A DNA stretch of 64,000 bases from Streptomyces nymphaeiformis (GTDB lineage: Bacteria > Actinomycetota > Actinomycetes > Streptomycetales > Streptomycetaceae), in contig NZ_JACHJY010000004.1 in assembly GCF_014203895.1 (NCBI RefSeq), positions 496,001 through 560,000 of the forward strand, read 5' to 3'. The notes beneath the pieces were generated by a model. It was given only the letters and a program-made list of their open reading frames with translations. It was not told the DNA's origin and did no database searches. The translations under genes and the position numbers were made by a program. Of the stretch, positions 1-8,506 are shown piece by piece; positions within the stretch are counted from its first letter, which is position 1; each line of letters opens with the position of its first letter.

Positions 1-837
1 CTGGAGCCGTTGGGGATGAGCCGGACGACGCTCGATCCCGTCGCCCCGCACGCGGGCGGCTGGGCGGTGCATCCCTGGGCCGACGTCATGATGCCCGAGC
101 CGTCCCAGGACCTCGGTCTGATGGCACCGGCCGGTCAACTCTGGTCGACGGCCGCCGACCTCGCCCGGTTCGCCGCCTTCCTCTCGGCGGGGGACGAGCG
201 GGTGCTGGCCACGGCGTCCGTGGAGGAGATGCGCGCCCCGGCCTCCCCCGCCGGGGAAGGCGACTGGGAGGGGGGCTACGGGCTCGGTCTCCAGTTGCTG
301 CGCAAGGACGGCCGCACCCTGATCGGCCACACCGGCTCCCTTCCGGGCTTCGTCGCCTGCCTCTGGGTGAGCGTGGAGGACGGCCTCGCGGGGATCGCCC
401 TCTCCAACGCCACCTCGGGCCCGCTGACGTCGCTCGTGGCCGCCGATCTCGTACGGATCGTGGCGGAGGCGGAGCCGAGGCTCCCGGAGCCGTGGCGGCC
501 CCTTCCCGAGGCCGAGGTCGACGAGGAGCTGCTGTCCCTCACGGGGCCCTGGTACTGGGGGACGTATGCCTACGGGCTCCGGCTCGGTCCCGAGCGGAGC
601 GTGGTGCTGGAACCGCTGCGGGGCGCCGGCCGACGGGCCCGCTTCCGGGCGCTGCCCGAGGGCGGCTGGGTCGGGCTGAACGGCTACTACGCGGGGGAGA
701 CGCTCAGGGCGGTGAAGCGTGCCGACGGCAGCGTGAGCCATCTCGACCTCGGCTCGTTCGTCTTCACCCGGGAGCCGTACGCACCGGGCGACGCGGTTCC
801 GGGCGGTGTGGACGAGGCCGGCTGGCGCGGTCTCTGA
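1..837 (+). CDS. Serine hydrolase of the beta-lactamase/CubicO class, C-terminal part
   Basis: The reading frame is open from the first base, so the gene starts outside the window and only about 278 C-terminal residues are present. The visible part begins with the EPLGMSRT segment typical of class C beta-lactamase-like esterases. It continues with a QLWSTAADLARF block and the GHTGSLPGF segment that corresponds to the third (HTG/KTG-like) active-site motif. The SxxK and YxN motifs must lie upstream and cannot be seen. After the hydrolase fold there is an extra C-terminal beta-rich segment containing WGTYAYGLRL. Family is well supported; substrate (D-Ala-D-Ala peptide, ester or lactam) cannot be inferred. 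Two parS sites follow its stop codon. Confidence 0.8.
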   Translation: MEPLGMSRTTLDPVAPHAGGWAVHPWADVMMPEPSQDLGLMAPAGQLWSTAADLARFAAFLSAGDERVLATASVEEMRAPASPAGEGDWEGGYGLGLQLLRKDGRTLIGHTGSLPGFVACLWVSVEDGLAGIALSNATSGPLTSLVAADLVRIVAEAEPRLPEPWRPLPEAEVDEELLSLTGPWYWGTYAYGLRLGPERSVVLEPLRGAGRRARFRALPEGGWVGLNGYYAGETLRAVKRADGSVSHLDLGSFVFTREPYAPGDAVPGGVDEAGWRGL

Positions 838-850
838 GCCGTGCGGTGCT

Positions 851-864
851 GTTTCACGTGAAAC
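851..864. promoter_or_regulatory. parS: parS site 1 (ParB-binding centromere site)
   Basis: Perfect palindrome GTTTCACGTGAAAC, identical to the Streptomyces parS consensus. It lies between two convergent genes, 28 bp centre to centre from parS 2. ParB spreading from such sites organises the origin region; most Streptomyces parS sites cluster around oriC. Confidence 0.9.
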
Positions 865-878
865 CGTGCAACCGTGCG

Positions 879-892
879 GTTTCACGTGAAAC
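879..892. promoter_or_regulatory. parS: parS site 2 (ParB-binding centromere site)
   Basis: Second perfect GTTTCACGTGAAAC palindrome in the same convergent intergenic gap, forming a closely spaced pair with site 1. Confidence 0.9.
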
Positions 893-898
893 GCGGCC

Positions 899-1351
899 TC
901 AGAGGGTCTTCTTGAAGCCCACGTGGGAGGCCTCGAAGCCCAGGCGCTCGTAGAAGCGGTGGGCATCGGTGCGGGTGACGTCGGAGGTCAGCTGGACGAG
1001 TCGGCAGCCCTGGCGTCCGGACTCGGCGACGGCCCATTCGATGAGCTGCGTCCCGAGGCCGCTGCCGCGCTCGTCGGCGTGGACGCGGACGCCCTCGATG
1101 ATCGAGCGGGTGGTGCCCCGGCGGGAGAGTCCCGGGATGACCGTCAGCTGGAGGGTGCCGACGACCTTGTCCTCGCGGACGGCCACGACGACGTGCTGGT
1201 GCGGGTCGTTCGCGAGTCGCTCGAAGGCGGTCAGGTACGGGGCGAGGTCGTCGGGGGACTCGCGCTGTGCGCCGAGGGGGTCGTCGGCGAGCATCGCGAC
1301 GATGGCCGGGAGGTCGTCCGCGGTGGCGGGCCGTATCTCAAGATCGCTCAT
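899..1351 (-). CDS. GNAT family N-acetyltransferase
   Basis: A 150-residue single-domain GNAT protein. It starts MSDLEIRPATADDLPAIV, the usual beta1-alpha1 opening. The acetyl-CoA pyrophosphate loop is ERGSGLGTQL (Q/RxxGxG/A type) after the VRVHADERG strand, and the C-terminal end has the HRFYERLGFEASHVGFKKTL block typical of small-molecule acetyltransferases. Acceptor is not predictable. It lies 47 bp downstream of a MarR gene on the same strand, so the two are probably co-transcribed, and the MarR protein may control it. Confidence 0.88.
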   Translation of the reverse strand: MSDLEIRPATADDLPAIVAMLADDPLGAQRESPDDLAPYLTAFERLANDPHQHVVVAVREDKVVGTLQLTVIPGLSRRGTTRSIIEGVRVHADERGSGLGTQLIEWAVAESGRQGCRLVQLTSDVTRTDAHRFYERLGFEASHVGFKKTL

Positions 1352-1398
1352 GCCCCGCAGCGTAGCGCCGGGACGGTCCCCCGCCCCGGCGTCATGGC

Positions 1399-1857
1399 TC
1401 ATACGGGCGCGCCCACGCCCTCCATGACCTGGACCAGGGGGGCCAGCTCCGGGTTCTTCGCGGCTTCGTCGAGGGCCTCGCGCAGTGCGCTGTCGTTGGT
1501 GGGGCGGGCCTCTTCGAGGAGCTTCTGGCCTGCCTCGGTGACGTCGGTGTAGATGCCGCGCCGGTCGGTGGTGCAGAGGTACCGGGTGAGCAGGCCACGG
1601 TCCTCGAGGCGGGTGACCAGCCGGGTGGTGGCGCTCTGGCTGAGCACGACGGCGTCGGCGACCTGCTTCATCTGGAGGTGGCCGCCGGGGCCGCTGTGCT
1701 GGCGGCTGAGGACGTCGAGCAGCGAGTACTCCCGCACGCTCAGACCATGACCGGACTCCAGGGCGCGCTCGATGTGGGACTCGATCCTGCCGTGCAGCAG
1801 GGAGAGGGCGCACCAGCGCTGGGCGAGCGCGGTGAGTGCGGGGTCCGTCGCGGTCAT
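1399..1857 (-). CDS. MarR family transcriptional regulator
   Basis: A 152-residue winged-helix regulator. The start codon chosen (MTATDPALTAL) is preceded by a clear GAGGAGA ribosome site; a longer reading upstream is less likely. The wHTH region reads MKQVADAVVLSQSATTRLV followed by the wing TRYLCTTDRRGIYTDVTEAG, with the D-R pair conserved in MarR proteins. It probably binds DNA as a dimer and responds to a small ligand, most likely regulating itself and the acetyltransferase gene downstream. Confidence 0.88.
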   Translation of the reverse strand: MTATDPALTALAQRWCALSLLHGRIESHIERALESGHGLSVREYSLLDVLSRQHSGPGGHLQMKQVADAVVLSQSATTRLVTRLEDRGLLTRYLCTTDRRGIYTDVTEAGQKLLEEARPTNDSALREALDEAAKNPELAPLVQVMEGVGAPV

Positions 1858-1945
1858 GTGCTCTCCTCGGTGTCTCCTCGGCGCCGATGTGGCTCTCGAT
1901 CCAGGGTAGACGAATCGACGCAATAATGCGCGTCTGCAAGTAAAC

Positions 1946-2809
1946 CTATCCTGCGGCGACCGTCAGGGGAGCGAAGCGGCGGCGCCAGTCGCCGGGGAGG
2001 TCGGGAAGGGAGCGGATCATCAGCGACGTGGTGGTGATCGTGTCGATGCCGTTCTCCTTCACCCAGCTCAGCAGGGAGCCGTGCCGCACATCGATGTCGG
2101 TGCGCAGCGGCCGGTCGGTGGCGGCGGCCAGGGAGGCGATCAGCGCCTTCGCCGTGCCGGGGTCCCGGGCGATCAGGGGGCCGATGACATGGGTGTCCAT
2201 GTTGGGCCAGGCGGCCGCGAAGCCGGTGATCTCGCCGTCCTCTTCCGCGACCCTGAGGTGGTCCGCGAACGCGGGGAGCCTGGCGATGAGGGCGGTGCGG
2301 TCGAGGCCGAAGACCTCGTGGTCCAGGCGCAGGACCGCCGGGAGGTCCTCGGCCGTCGCCGGACGGACCGGAACGTCCGGGGCGGGCGCCGTGAAGGTGA
2401 AGCGCCCGCGCACCATCGCGGCGCGGCTCGTCTCGGTGAAGCCGAGCTGCTCGTAGAGGGGCTGCCCGTTCGCCGTGGCGTACAGGGTGAGCGGGGCGTC
2501 CCCGGCCTCCGCCAGGACGTGCTGCATGAGCCGGCGTCCCACGCCCTGGCGTGCGTACCGCTCGGCGACGAGCACCATGCCGATCGCGGCGAGGTCCGGG
2601 CCGTACGGGGTGACCACGCAGCCGGCGGCGAGGCCGGGGCCGTCGGGGTCGTCGATGCCGTAGCCGGTGCCGGCAGTGAGCAGCAGGCCCCACTTGTGCT
2701 CCTCGCGGGGCCATCCCCGGTTCTCGGAGAGGTCGGCGCAGGAGAGGAGGTCCGCCGAGGTGAGCCGTCGGATCGGGAGCTGTGCGAGGGGGGAGGGGGA
2801 AGTCGGCAT
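1946..2809 (-). CDS. Two-domain GNAT acetyltransferase
   Basis: A 287-residue protein with an N-terminal GNAT domain (RQGVGRRLMQHVL acetyl-CoA loop, then LYEQLGF) and a second half beginning VPVRPATAEDLPAVLRLD that resembles the YitH/HolE-type C-terminal GNAT-like domain. The ATG used here has GAAAGG seven bases upstream; an in-frame GTG lies 21 bp further out. Tandem GNAT proteins of this type are common in streptomycetes and their substrates are mostly unknown. The gene is divergent from the HAD gene, whose start lies over parS 3. Confidence 0.82.
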   Translation of the reverse strand: MPTSPSPLAQLPIRRLTSADLLSCADLSENRGWPREEHKWGLLLTAGTGYGIDDPDGPGLAAGCVVTPYGPDLAAIGMVLVAERYARQGVGRRLMQHVLAEAGDAPLTLYATANGQPLYEQLGFTETSRAAMVRGRFTFTAPAPDVPVRPATAEDLPAVLRLDHEVFGLDRTALIARLPAFADHLRVAEEDGEITGFAAAWPNMDTHVIGPLIARDPGTAKALIASLAAATDRPLRTDIDVRHGSLLSWVKENGIDTITTTSLMIRSLPDLPGDWRRRFAPLTVAAG

Positions 2810-2856
2810 GCCTTTCAGGCTGAACGACACGGTGATCTTCCGTCCACCGCTTTACG

Positions 2857-3519
2857 GTGTTTCACGTGAAACCCCGAAGCCCCCGAACACGACGCCTGCA
2901 CCTCTTCGACCTCGACGGCACCCTGATCAGGGGGTCGGCCGCCGCGGTGGAGATCTCCCGGCAGCTGGACCTGGTGGACGAGATCGCTGCCCTGGAGGAG
3001 GGGTTCCTGCAGGGACTCACGCCCGACGAGTTCGCCGTCCAGGCCCATGCGCTGTGGTCCGCGCTCACCCCGGAGCAGGTCGCGGCGGCCTTCGAAGGGG
3101 CGCCCTGGCTGGCGGGCATCCGTGAGGTCTGGGCGGACATCCGGGCCCGGGGAGACCGCTGCGCGGTCATCTCCCTCTCGCCCGACTTCTTCGTCGAGCG
3201 GCTTCTCCACTGGGGCGTCGACTCCACGCACGGCTCGCTCTGGCCGGCGGTCCCCTTCACCGAGCCGATCCACCGGCCGGGCATCCTCGACGCGCACGCG
3301 AAGGTGCGGATCGCGAGGGAGCTCTGCGCGGGGTACGGGGTGGACCCGGTCGACTGTGTCGCGTACGGGGACTCGATGTCCGATGCGGAGCTCTTCGCGA
3401 TCGTGCCGGAGACCGTGGCCGTGAACGCGGACCACCATCTCGCCGGGCTCTCCCGCCACAGCTACTCCGGAGGGGACCTGCGCGAGGCCTACGCGCTGGT
3501 CCGAAACAGCGCAGCCTAG
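2857..3519 (+). CDS. HAD family phosphatase (HAD-IB, SerB-like)
   Basis: A 220-residue HAD hydrolase. Motif I is FDLDGTL near residue 17, motif II is the CAVISLSPDF strand and motif IV is AYGDSMSDAELF, as in phosphoserine-phosphatase-like enzymes. The helical cap (QGLTPDEFAVQAHALW) fits subclass IB. The chosen GTG start reads MFHVKP because parS 3 overlaps it; a second GTG nine bases later is also possible, and no good ribosome site precedes either, so a leaderless message is plausible. Phosphorylated substrate unknown. Confidence 0.85.
   Translation: MFHVKPRSPRTRRLHLFDLDGTLIRGSAAAVEISRQLDLVDEIAALEEGFLQGLTPDEFAVQAHALWSALTPEQVAAAFEGAPWLAGIREVWADIRARGDRCAVISLSPDFFVERLLHWGVDSTHGSLWPAVPFTEPIHRPGILDAHAKVRIARELCAGYGVDPVDCVAYGDSMSDAELFAIVPETVAVNADHHLAGLSRHSYSGGDLREAYALVRNSAA
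2859..2872. promoter_or_regulatory. parS: parS site 3, inside the start of the HAD gene
   Basis: Perfect GTTTCACGTGAAAC that forms codons 1-6 of the HAD phosphatase (peptide MFHVKP). ParB bound here would cover the translation start and the 47-bp gap between the divergent GNAT and HAD genes. Confidence 0.9.
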
Positions 3520-3528
3520 CCAGAAACC

Positions 3529-3543
3529 CGGGCCTATGGCCCG
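3529..3543 (+). terminator. Short GC hairpin after the HAD gene
   Basis: Inverted repeat CGGGCC, loop TAT, GGCCCG, ten bases after the HAD stop codon. No U-tract follows, as is usual for actinomycete terminators. Confidence 0.4.
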
Positions 3544-3624
3544 AGAACGCCACTTTCGGTCCGAAGCGTCGGTCGGAAGCGTCATGCTGCGGTCACGGAA
3601 GCCGGCCAGCACGAGGCGAGGCAC

Positions 3625-4815
3625 ATGATGGATGCTCCGACCACCACGACGGACGAGCGGGACTCCCCGGCGGCGGGCGGGAAGGAACCCCCCATATCCC
3701 AGGGACCTTCCGCCGACGCGGTGCTCGTCCGACGCACCCTGGTGGAGATCGCACCGGTCGCCGACCGAGTGACCTCGTACTTCTACGCGCTGCTCTTCAC
3801 CCGGCACCCCGGGCTTCGCGAGATGTTCCCCGCGGCCATGGACACCCAGCGGGACCGGCTCCTGAAGGCCCTCCTCACGGCGGCCGAGCACCTGGACGAC
3901 ACCCCGGTCCTCACCGCGTACCTGGAGAACCTCGGCAGGGGGCACCGGAAGTACGGGACCCAGGCGGCCCACTATCCGGCCGTCGGCGAGGCCCTCATCG
4001 GCGCCCTCGTGCGGTACGCGGAGAAGAGCTGGGACGAGGAGACCGAGGCGGCCTGGGTCCGCACGTACACGACGATCTCCCAGATCATGATCGACGCGGC
4101 CGCGGAGAACGAGCGGACGGAGCCCGCCTGGTGGCAGGCCGAGGTGGTCTCGCACGATCTGCGCACCCCGGACATCGCCGTCGTCACGCTCCGGCCCGAC
4201 CAGCCGTACCCGTTCCTCGCCGGGCAGTACACGACCCTCGAGACCCCGTGGTGGCCCCGGATCTGGCGCCACTACTCCTTCGCCTCGGCACCCCGGCCGG
4301 ACGGACTGCTCTCGCTGCACGTCAAGGCGGTCCCGGCCGGCTGGGTGTCCAACGCGCTGGTCCACCGGGCCCGCCCCGGGGACGTGCTGCGGCTCGGCCC
4401 GCCGGCCGGCTCCATGACGGTCGACCACTCCACGGACACCGGCCTGCTCTGCATGGGCGGAGGCACCGGGATAGCGCCGATCAAGGCGCTGGTCGAGGAC
4501 GTCGCCGAGCACGGGGACCGGCGCCCGGTCGACGTCTTCTACGGGGCGCGCAGCGGTCACGACCTCTACGACATCGACACGATGCTGCGGCTCCAGAAGA
4601 CCTTCCCGTGGCTCTCCGTCCACCCCGTCACCGAGGAACAGGGGAGGCTCCCGGACGCCGTCTGCCGCTACGGCCCGTGGAACGAGCGGGACGCCTATCT
4701 CTCGGGCCCGCTCGACATGGTCCGCCAGGGGGTCGACGCCCTGCGCGGAGCGGGGGTGCCCTCGGACCGCATCCGCCACGACTTCCTCGCGGAGCTCACC
4801 CCCGCGGCGGGCTAG
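3625..4815 (+). CDS. Flavohaemoprotein (globin-FAD-NAD reductase), nitric oxide dioxygenase type
   Basis: A 396-residue protein with an N-terminal globin (about residues 28-160) fused to a ferredoxin-reductase-like FAD/NAD(P)H module. The globin has the B10 tyrosine context TSYFYALLFTRHP and a proximal histidine in GRGHRKYG. The FAD region shows RHYSFAS (RxYS motif) and the NAD region GGGTGIAPIKAL. The family oxidises NO to nitrate using O2 and NAD(P)H. The globin domain is preceded by a disordered acidic tail. Start: ATG ATG after GAGGCGAGG. Its stop codon overlaps that of the convergent NUDIX gene. Confidence 0.9.
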   Translation: MMDAPTTTTDERDSPAAGGKEPPISQGPSADAVLVRRTLVEIAPVADRVTSYFYALLFTRHPGLREMFPAAMDTQRDRLLKALLTAAEHLDDTPVLTAYLENLGRGHRKYGTQAAHYPAVGEALIGALVRYAEKSWDEETEAAWVRTYTTISQIMIDAAAENERTEPAWWQAEVVSHDLRTPDIAVVTLRPDQPYPFLAGQYTTLETPWWPRIWRHYSFASAPRPDGLLSLHVKAVPAGWVSNALVHRARPGDVLRLGPPAGSMTVDHSTDTGLLCMGGGTGIAPIKALVEDVAEHGDRRPVDVFYGARSGHDLYDIDTMLRLQKTFPWLSVHPVTEEQGRLPDAVCRYGPWNERDAYLSGPLDMVRQGVDALRGAGVPSDRIRHDFLAELTPAAG

Positions 4816-5291
4816 CCCAGGTCGGGGGCGTGCATCGCGCGGACGCCCTCGATGTTGCCGTCGAGGTAGTGGCGCAGGGACAGCGGGACGAGGTGCACGG
4901 CGGCGATGCCGACCCGGCTGAAGGGCACCCGGACGATCTCGTACTCGCCGACGGGTTCCTCGATCTCGGGGCCGTGCCGCAGGGAGGGGTCCATGGAGCC
5001 GAGCCGGCACACGAAGAAGTGCTGGACCTTCACCCCGGAGACCCCGCCGTCGACGATGTGCTCGACGGTGTCGACGAAGCAGGGCACCACATCGGTGATC
5101 TTGGCGCCGAGTTCTTCGAGCACCTCGCGGTGCAGGGCCTCGACGACGGTGGCGTCGGTGGGCTCCACGCCGCCGCCGGGCGTGAGCCAGTAGGGATCCA
5201 TCCCGGGCTTGGTCCGCTTGATGAGGATCAGGTCGTCCCCGTCGAGCAGGATGGCGCGTGCGGTGCGCTTGATCACGGGCCGTTCGGTCAT
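4812..5291 (-). CDS. NUDIX hydrolase
   Basis: A 159-residue NUDIX protein. The Nudix box is visible as GGGVEPTDATVVEALHREVLEE, close to the Gx5Ex7REUxEExGU pattern with a slightly longer loop, followed by LGAKITDVV. Such enzymes cleave nucleoside-diphosphate-X compounds; the substrate here is not predictable. No convincing ribosome site precedes the ATG, so translation may be leaderless. Terminal codons overlap the flavohaemoprotein end. Confidence 0.85.
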   Translation of the reverse strand: MTERPVIKRTARAILLDGDDLILIKRTKPGMDPYWLTPGGGVEPTDATVVEALHREVLEELGAKITDVVPCFVDTVEHIVDGGVSGVKVQHFFVCRLGSMDPSLRHGPEIEEPVGEYEIVRVPFSRVGIAAVHLVPLSLRHYLDGNIEGVRAMHAPDLG

Positions 5292-5326
5292 GGGAAGAAA
5301 ATGGCCCGTCCGAGGTGTCCTGAAAC

Positions 5327-6223
5327 TCACCAGTCCCCGGCCGCGCGCAGCAGCTCCCCATGGGCCCGGGCGAGGGGCGACAGACCGAGCGTCCCGGTAC
5401 GGGCGACCAGGAAGTAGGTCCGGAGCGGGGGGACCGGGGGGTCGAGCAGCGTCACGAGGCGCCCCTGCCGCAGGGCGTCCTCGCACAGGTAGCGCGGCAG
5501 GACGGCGAGCCCGGCGCCGGCGGCGGCGGAGTCCCGCACGGCCCGCAGGTCGGGGGCGATGACGGTGGCGGCCGCCGCCGGTTTGGTCTCGAAGACGCTC
5601 GCCCAGTAGCGGGAGACGAAGGGCAGCGACTCGTGGACCTCGACCACCGGCAGCTGCTCCAGGAGCACCGCGCCCTTGCTCAGGAGCACGTCGGGGGAGA
5701 GCCGGGCGGCCCAGCGCGGGGCCGCGACCAGGACGTGCTCCTCGTCGCAGAGCGGTGTGGAGACGAGCAGGCCGCCGCGCGGGCGGGCGGTCGTGATGGC
5801 CAGATCGTGGTGGCCGGCGGCGAGCCCGTCGAGGACCTCCTCCGTGTTGCCGAGGAAGGAGGCCCGGACGGCGAGTCCCTGGCCGACCAGGGGGGTGAGG
5901 GCGGGCAGCGCGCGGAGCGCGGTGAACTCCGGGGGACCGGCGAGATGGAGGGTCCGGACCCCGCTCCGCTCGTCGAGGCCGGTCTCGGCGATCTCCACGA
6001 GGGCGTCCAGATGGGGCGCCGCGCGGTGGGCGAGTTCGTCGCCGATGGTGGTCGGGGTGACTCCGCGCGCCTGTCTGAGGAACAGCGGCCGCCCCAGCTG
6101 TCGTTCCAGGGTGCGGATCTGGCTGGTGACGGCGGGCTGGGAGAGGCCGAGGAGCGCGGCGGCGCGGGTGAAGGAGCCGGCCCGGTGCACCGTGACGAAC
6201 GTGCGCAGCAGGGCCAGATCCAT
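5327..6223 (-). CDS. LysR family transcriptional regulator
   Basis: A 298-residue LysR-type regulator. The N-terminal wHTH is MDLALLRTFVTVHRAGSFTR followed by AAALLGLSQPAVTSQIRTLE, and the C-terminal periplasmic-binding-like effector domain covers about residues 90-290. It is followed by the NUDIX gene on the same strand 35 bp away. Upstream, the sequence ctat-N10-atag around 6293-6312 could be a T-N11-A LysR box. No divergent metabolic gene sits beside it, so its target cannot be read from context. Confidence 0.9.
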   Translation of the reverse strand: MDLALLRTFVTVHRAGSFTRAAALLGLSQPAVTSQIRTLERQLGRPLFLRQARGVTPTTIGDELAHRAAPHLDALVEIAETGLDERSGVRTLHLAGPPEFTALRALPALTPLVGQGLAVRASFLGNTEEVLDGLAAGHHDLAITTARPRGGLLVSTPLCDEEHVLVAAPRWAARLSPDVLLSKGAVLLEQLPVVEVHESLPFVSRYWASVFETKPAAAATVIAPDLRAVRDSAAAGAGLAVLPRYLCEDALRQGRLVTLLDPPVPPLRTYFLVARTGTLGLSPLARAHGELLRAAGDW

Positions 6224-6387
6224 GTCCGCCCCCTCCCGGCCGTGCGGCCGTTCGACTCAGGCGGTCGGCTGACTGCGCCTCAGGACCGTCCAACTATAAA
6301 TAAGTCGATAGGCCGCTGTCGCTACCGTGATTGGACACTGACGCACAGTCAACTAGCCTTGTTCAGGCGGTCTCCGCGCGTGGAACC

Positions 6388-6430
6388 GAGGGCGTTCCGA
6401 GCCACGAGGGGGGAGGTTCGGAGCGCCCTC
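6388..6430 (-). terminator. Hairpin terminator of the cystathionine gamma-lyase operon
   Basis: Long inverted repeat: GAGGGCGTTCCGA pairs with TTCGGAGCGCCCTC across a 16-base loop, directly after the lyase stop (minus strand). It also isolates the operon from the LysR promoter. Confidence 0.55.
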
Positions 6431-6440
6431 GTCCGTGTGA

Positions 6441-7580
6441 TCAGCCCGCGCCCCCGGCCTCGTCGAGGGCGCGCAGCACGTCGGCGATCAGGTCCTCCGG
6501 GTCCTCGGCTCCGACGGAGAAGCGGATGAAGCCCTCCGCGACCGCGTCCCCGCCCCAGCGCCCGCGCCGCTCCGCCGTGGAGCGCACGCCGCCGAAACTG
6601 GTGGCGTCGTCGACGAGCCGCAGCTCCTCCAGGAACCGCTCGGCCCGCTTCCGGTCCGCCAGTTCGAAGGAGACCACCGGGCCGAAGCGCCGCATCTGCC
6701 GGGCGGCCACCTCGTGCGAGGGGTCGTCGGGCAGTCCGGGGTAGCGCAGTCCGGTGACGTCCGCGCGCTCGGCGAGCGTCCGCGCGAGGGCGAGGGCGGT
6801 GGAGCACTGCCGGTCGATCCGCAGCTGGAGCGTGGCGAGCGAGCGGTGGGCGAGCCAGGCCTCCATGGGCCCGGGGATGGCGCCGACGATCTTGCGCCAG
6901 CGCCGTACCTCCGCCGCCCGCAGGGGATCCCGGCAGGACACGTGGCCGAGCAGGATGTCGCCGTGCCCGCTCATGCCCTTGGTGTCGCTGGCGACGGAGA
7001 AGTCCGCGCCCAGGGCGAGCGGGCGCTGGCCGAGGGGGGTGGCGAGGGTGTTGTCGACGGCGACGAGCGCCCCGGCCGCGTGCGCCTCGCGCACCAGACG
7101 GCGGATGTCGCACACGTCGAGCCCGGGGTTGGACGGGGTCTCGATCCACAGCAGCTTCGCCCCGTCCAGTACGGACAGCTGGGCGTCGCCGCCGGTCGGC
7201 GCGGTGCGGACCTCGACGCCGTACGCCCGCAGCTGCTCGTGCACGAGGGGCAGGGCCTGGTAGCCGTCGGTCGGCATCACGACCGTGTCGCCGGCCTTCA
7301 GCTGGGAGAACAGGACGGCCGAGATCGCGGCCATGCCGGACGCGAAGACCAGCGTCTCGACGCCCTCCTCCCCCGGCGCCTCCAGTTCGCCGATCGCCCG
7401 CTCCAGATGGGTCCAGGTCGGGTTCTCGTCGCGGCCGTAGGTGTACGGGCCGGTCGGCTCGCCCGGCAGGTGGAAGTGGGCCGCGAAGACCGGCCCCGGC
7501 AGGGTCGGCTCGTACTTCACGGGCTCGGGCAGCCCGGCCCGTACCGCCCGTGTGCCGTCGCCGAGTTCGTCGTCCTTCAC
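6441..7580 (-). CDS. PLP-dependent cystathionine gamma-lyase/synthase family enzyme
   Basis: A 379-residue Cys/Met-metabolism PLP enzyme. Visible motifs are YTYGRDENPTWTHLE (substrate/PLP loop), FASGMAAISAVL, the PLP aspartate strand VAVDNTLATP, and the Schiff-base lysine in SDTKGMSGHGD. The family performs gamma-elimination of cystathionine to cysteine, 2-oxobutyrate and ammonia, though synthase and lyase cannot be told apart here. The GTG start overlaps the TGA of the upstream phosphatase gene (GTGA), so the two are translationally coupled. Confidence 0.88.
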   Translation of the reverse strand: MKDDELGDGTRAVRAGLPEPVKYEPTLPGPVFAAHFHLPGEPTGPYTYGRDENPTWTHLERAIGELEAPGEEGVETLVFASGMAAISAVLFSQLKAGDTVVMPTDGYQALPLVHEQLRAYGVEVRTAPTGGDAQLSVLDGAKLLWIETPSNPGLDVCDIRRLVREAHAAGALVAVDNTLATPLGQRPLALGADFSVASDTKGMSGHGDILLGHVSCRDPLRAAEVRRWRKIVGAIPGPMEAWLAHRSLATLQLRIDRQCSTALALARTLAERADVTGLRYPGLPDDPSHEVAARQMRRFGPVVSFELADRKRAERFLEELRLVDDATSFGGVRSTAERRGRWGGDAVAEGFIRFSVGAEDPEDLIADVLRALDEAGGAG

Positions 7581-8068
7581 GGTGTCCGTTCCTCCAGTTC
7601 CGCGCGTACGGCCGCGAGCAGTCCCTCGCTCGCGGCCTCCACCATCTCCAGGCACTCCTCGAACTCCTCGCGGCCCCCGTAATAGGGGTCGGGGACGTCG
7701 AGTCCGGCGCCGGCGGCCGGGTCGTAGGAGCGCAGGAGCCGTATCCTCGACGCCTCGTCGGGGGTGCGGGCGAGTTCCCGGAGCTCCCGGAGATGCCCTT
7801 CGTCCAGGGCGATCACCAGGTCGAGGGCGGGGAACCACGAGGAGCGGAACTGCCGGGCGGTGTGCGCGGACGTGTATCCGTTCTCGTCGAGCACGGCGAC
7901 CGTGCGCGGGTCGGCCGTGTCGCCCTCGTGCCAGCCTCCGGTGCCCGCGCTGTCGATCTCCACCAGCTCGCCGAGGCCGGCCTCCTCCACCCGGCGGCGG
8001 AAGACGTGCTCGGCCATCGGCGAGCGGCAGATGTTGCCCGTGCAGACGAAGCAGACGCGGTAGGCCAT
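7577..8068 (-). CDS. ptpA: Low-molecular-weight protein tyrosine phosphatase PtpA
   Basis: A 163-residue LMW-PTP. The P-loop CTGNICRS (CX5R) is at residues 8-15 and the general-acid loop is VPDPYYGG. It dephosphorylates phosphotyrosine proteins in the cytoplasm; in S. coelicolor the orthologue PtpA affects secondary metabolism when overexpressed. The ATG was chosen because GTGGGG sits just upstream; an in-frame GTG nine bases earlier would consume that ribosome site. It sits between the holin-like gene and the lyase in a tight three-gene operon, the same arrangement I recall around SCO3921. Confidence 0.9.
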   Translation of the reverse strand: MAYRVCFVCTGNICRSPMAEHVFRRRVEEAGLGELVEIDSAGTGGWHEGDTADPRTVAVLDENGYTSAHTARQFRSSWFPALDLVIALDEGHLRELRELARTPDEASRIRLLRSYDPAAGAGLDVPDPYYGGREEFEECLEMVEAASEGLLAAVRAELEERTP

Positions 8069-8077
8069 GGTCCCCAC

Positions 8078-8455
8078 TCAGTCGCCGTCGGGGAGCACGA
8101 CGTTCAGCGCCCACGAGACGACGGAGATGATCAGACCGCCGAGGACGGCGGTCCAGAAGCCCTCCACGTGGAAGCTGAGGTCGAACTGCTCGGCCAGCCA
8201 GGACGTGAGGAGCAGCATCAGGGCGTTGACCACCAGGGTGATCAGGCCGAGCGTCAGGATGAAGAGGGGAAGTGTCAGCAGCTTGACGATCGGCTTGACC
8301 AGGAAGTTCACCAGGCCGAAGACGAGGGCCACGAGGATGAGGGTCCAGGCCTTCTTGCCGGTGCTCTCACCGGTCAGGGTGATGTCCTGGAGCAGCCAGA
8401 TGGCGACTCCCAGCGCGCCCGCGTTCGCGAGCGTCTTGACTACGAAATTCTTCAT
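8078..8455 (-). CDS. Phage-holin-4-like (YvlD family) membrane protein
   Basis: A 125-residue integral membrane protein with about four hydrophobic segments: AGALGVAIWLLQDI, LILVALVFGLVNFLV, LLTLPLFILTLGLITLVVNA and TAVLGGLIISVVSWALNVV. The NFLVKPIVKLLTLPLFILTLG block is characteristic of the YvlD/phage_holin_4_2 family, which is chromosomal and not phage derived. Function unknown. First gene of the operon with ptpA and the PLP enzyme. Confidence 0.85.
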   Translation of the reverse strand: MKNFVVKTLANAGALGVAIWLLQDITLTGESTGKKAWTLILVALVFGLVNFLVKPIVKLLTLPLFILTLGLITLVVNALMLLLTSWLAEQFDLSFHVEGFWTAVLGGLIISVVSWALNVVLPDGD

Positions 8456-8506
8456 GTGTCTGATCGTGGCAGACACGATCGGGCCTACGGCAGGGGCGAG
8501 CAGGCG

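Noticed and set aside
2815..5361. 848-codon minus-strand frame across the HAD, flavohaemoprotein and NUDIX genes
   Set aside because: It runs antisense to the flavohaemoprotein and HAD genes; only unrelated low-complexity sequence results.
8078..8455. Prophage holin
   Set aside because: The YvlD/phage_holin_4_2 family is chromosomal; no phage lysis or structural genes nearby.
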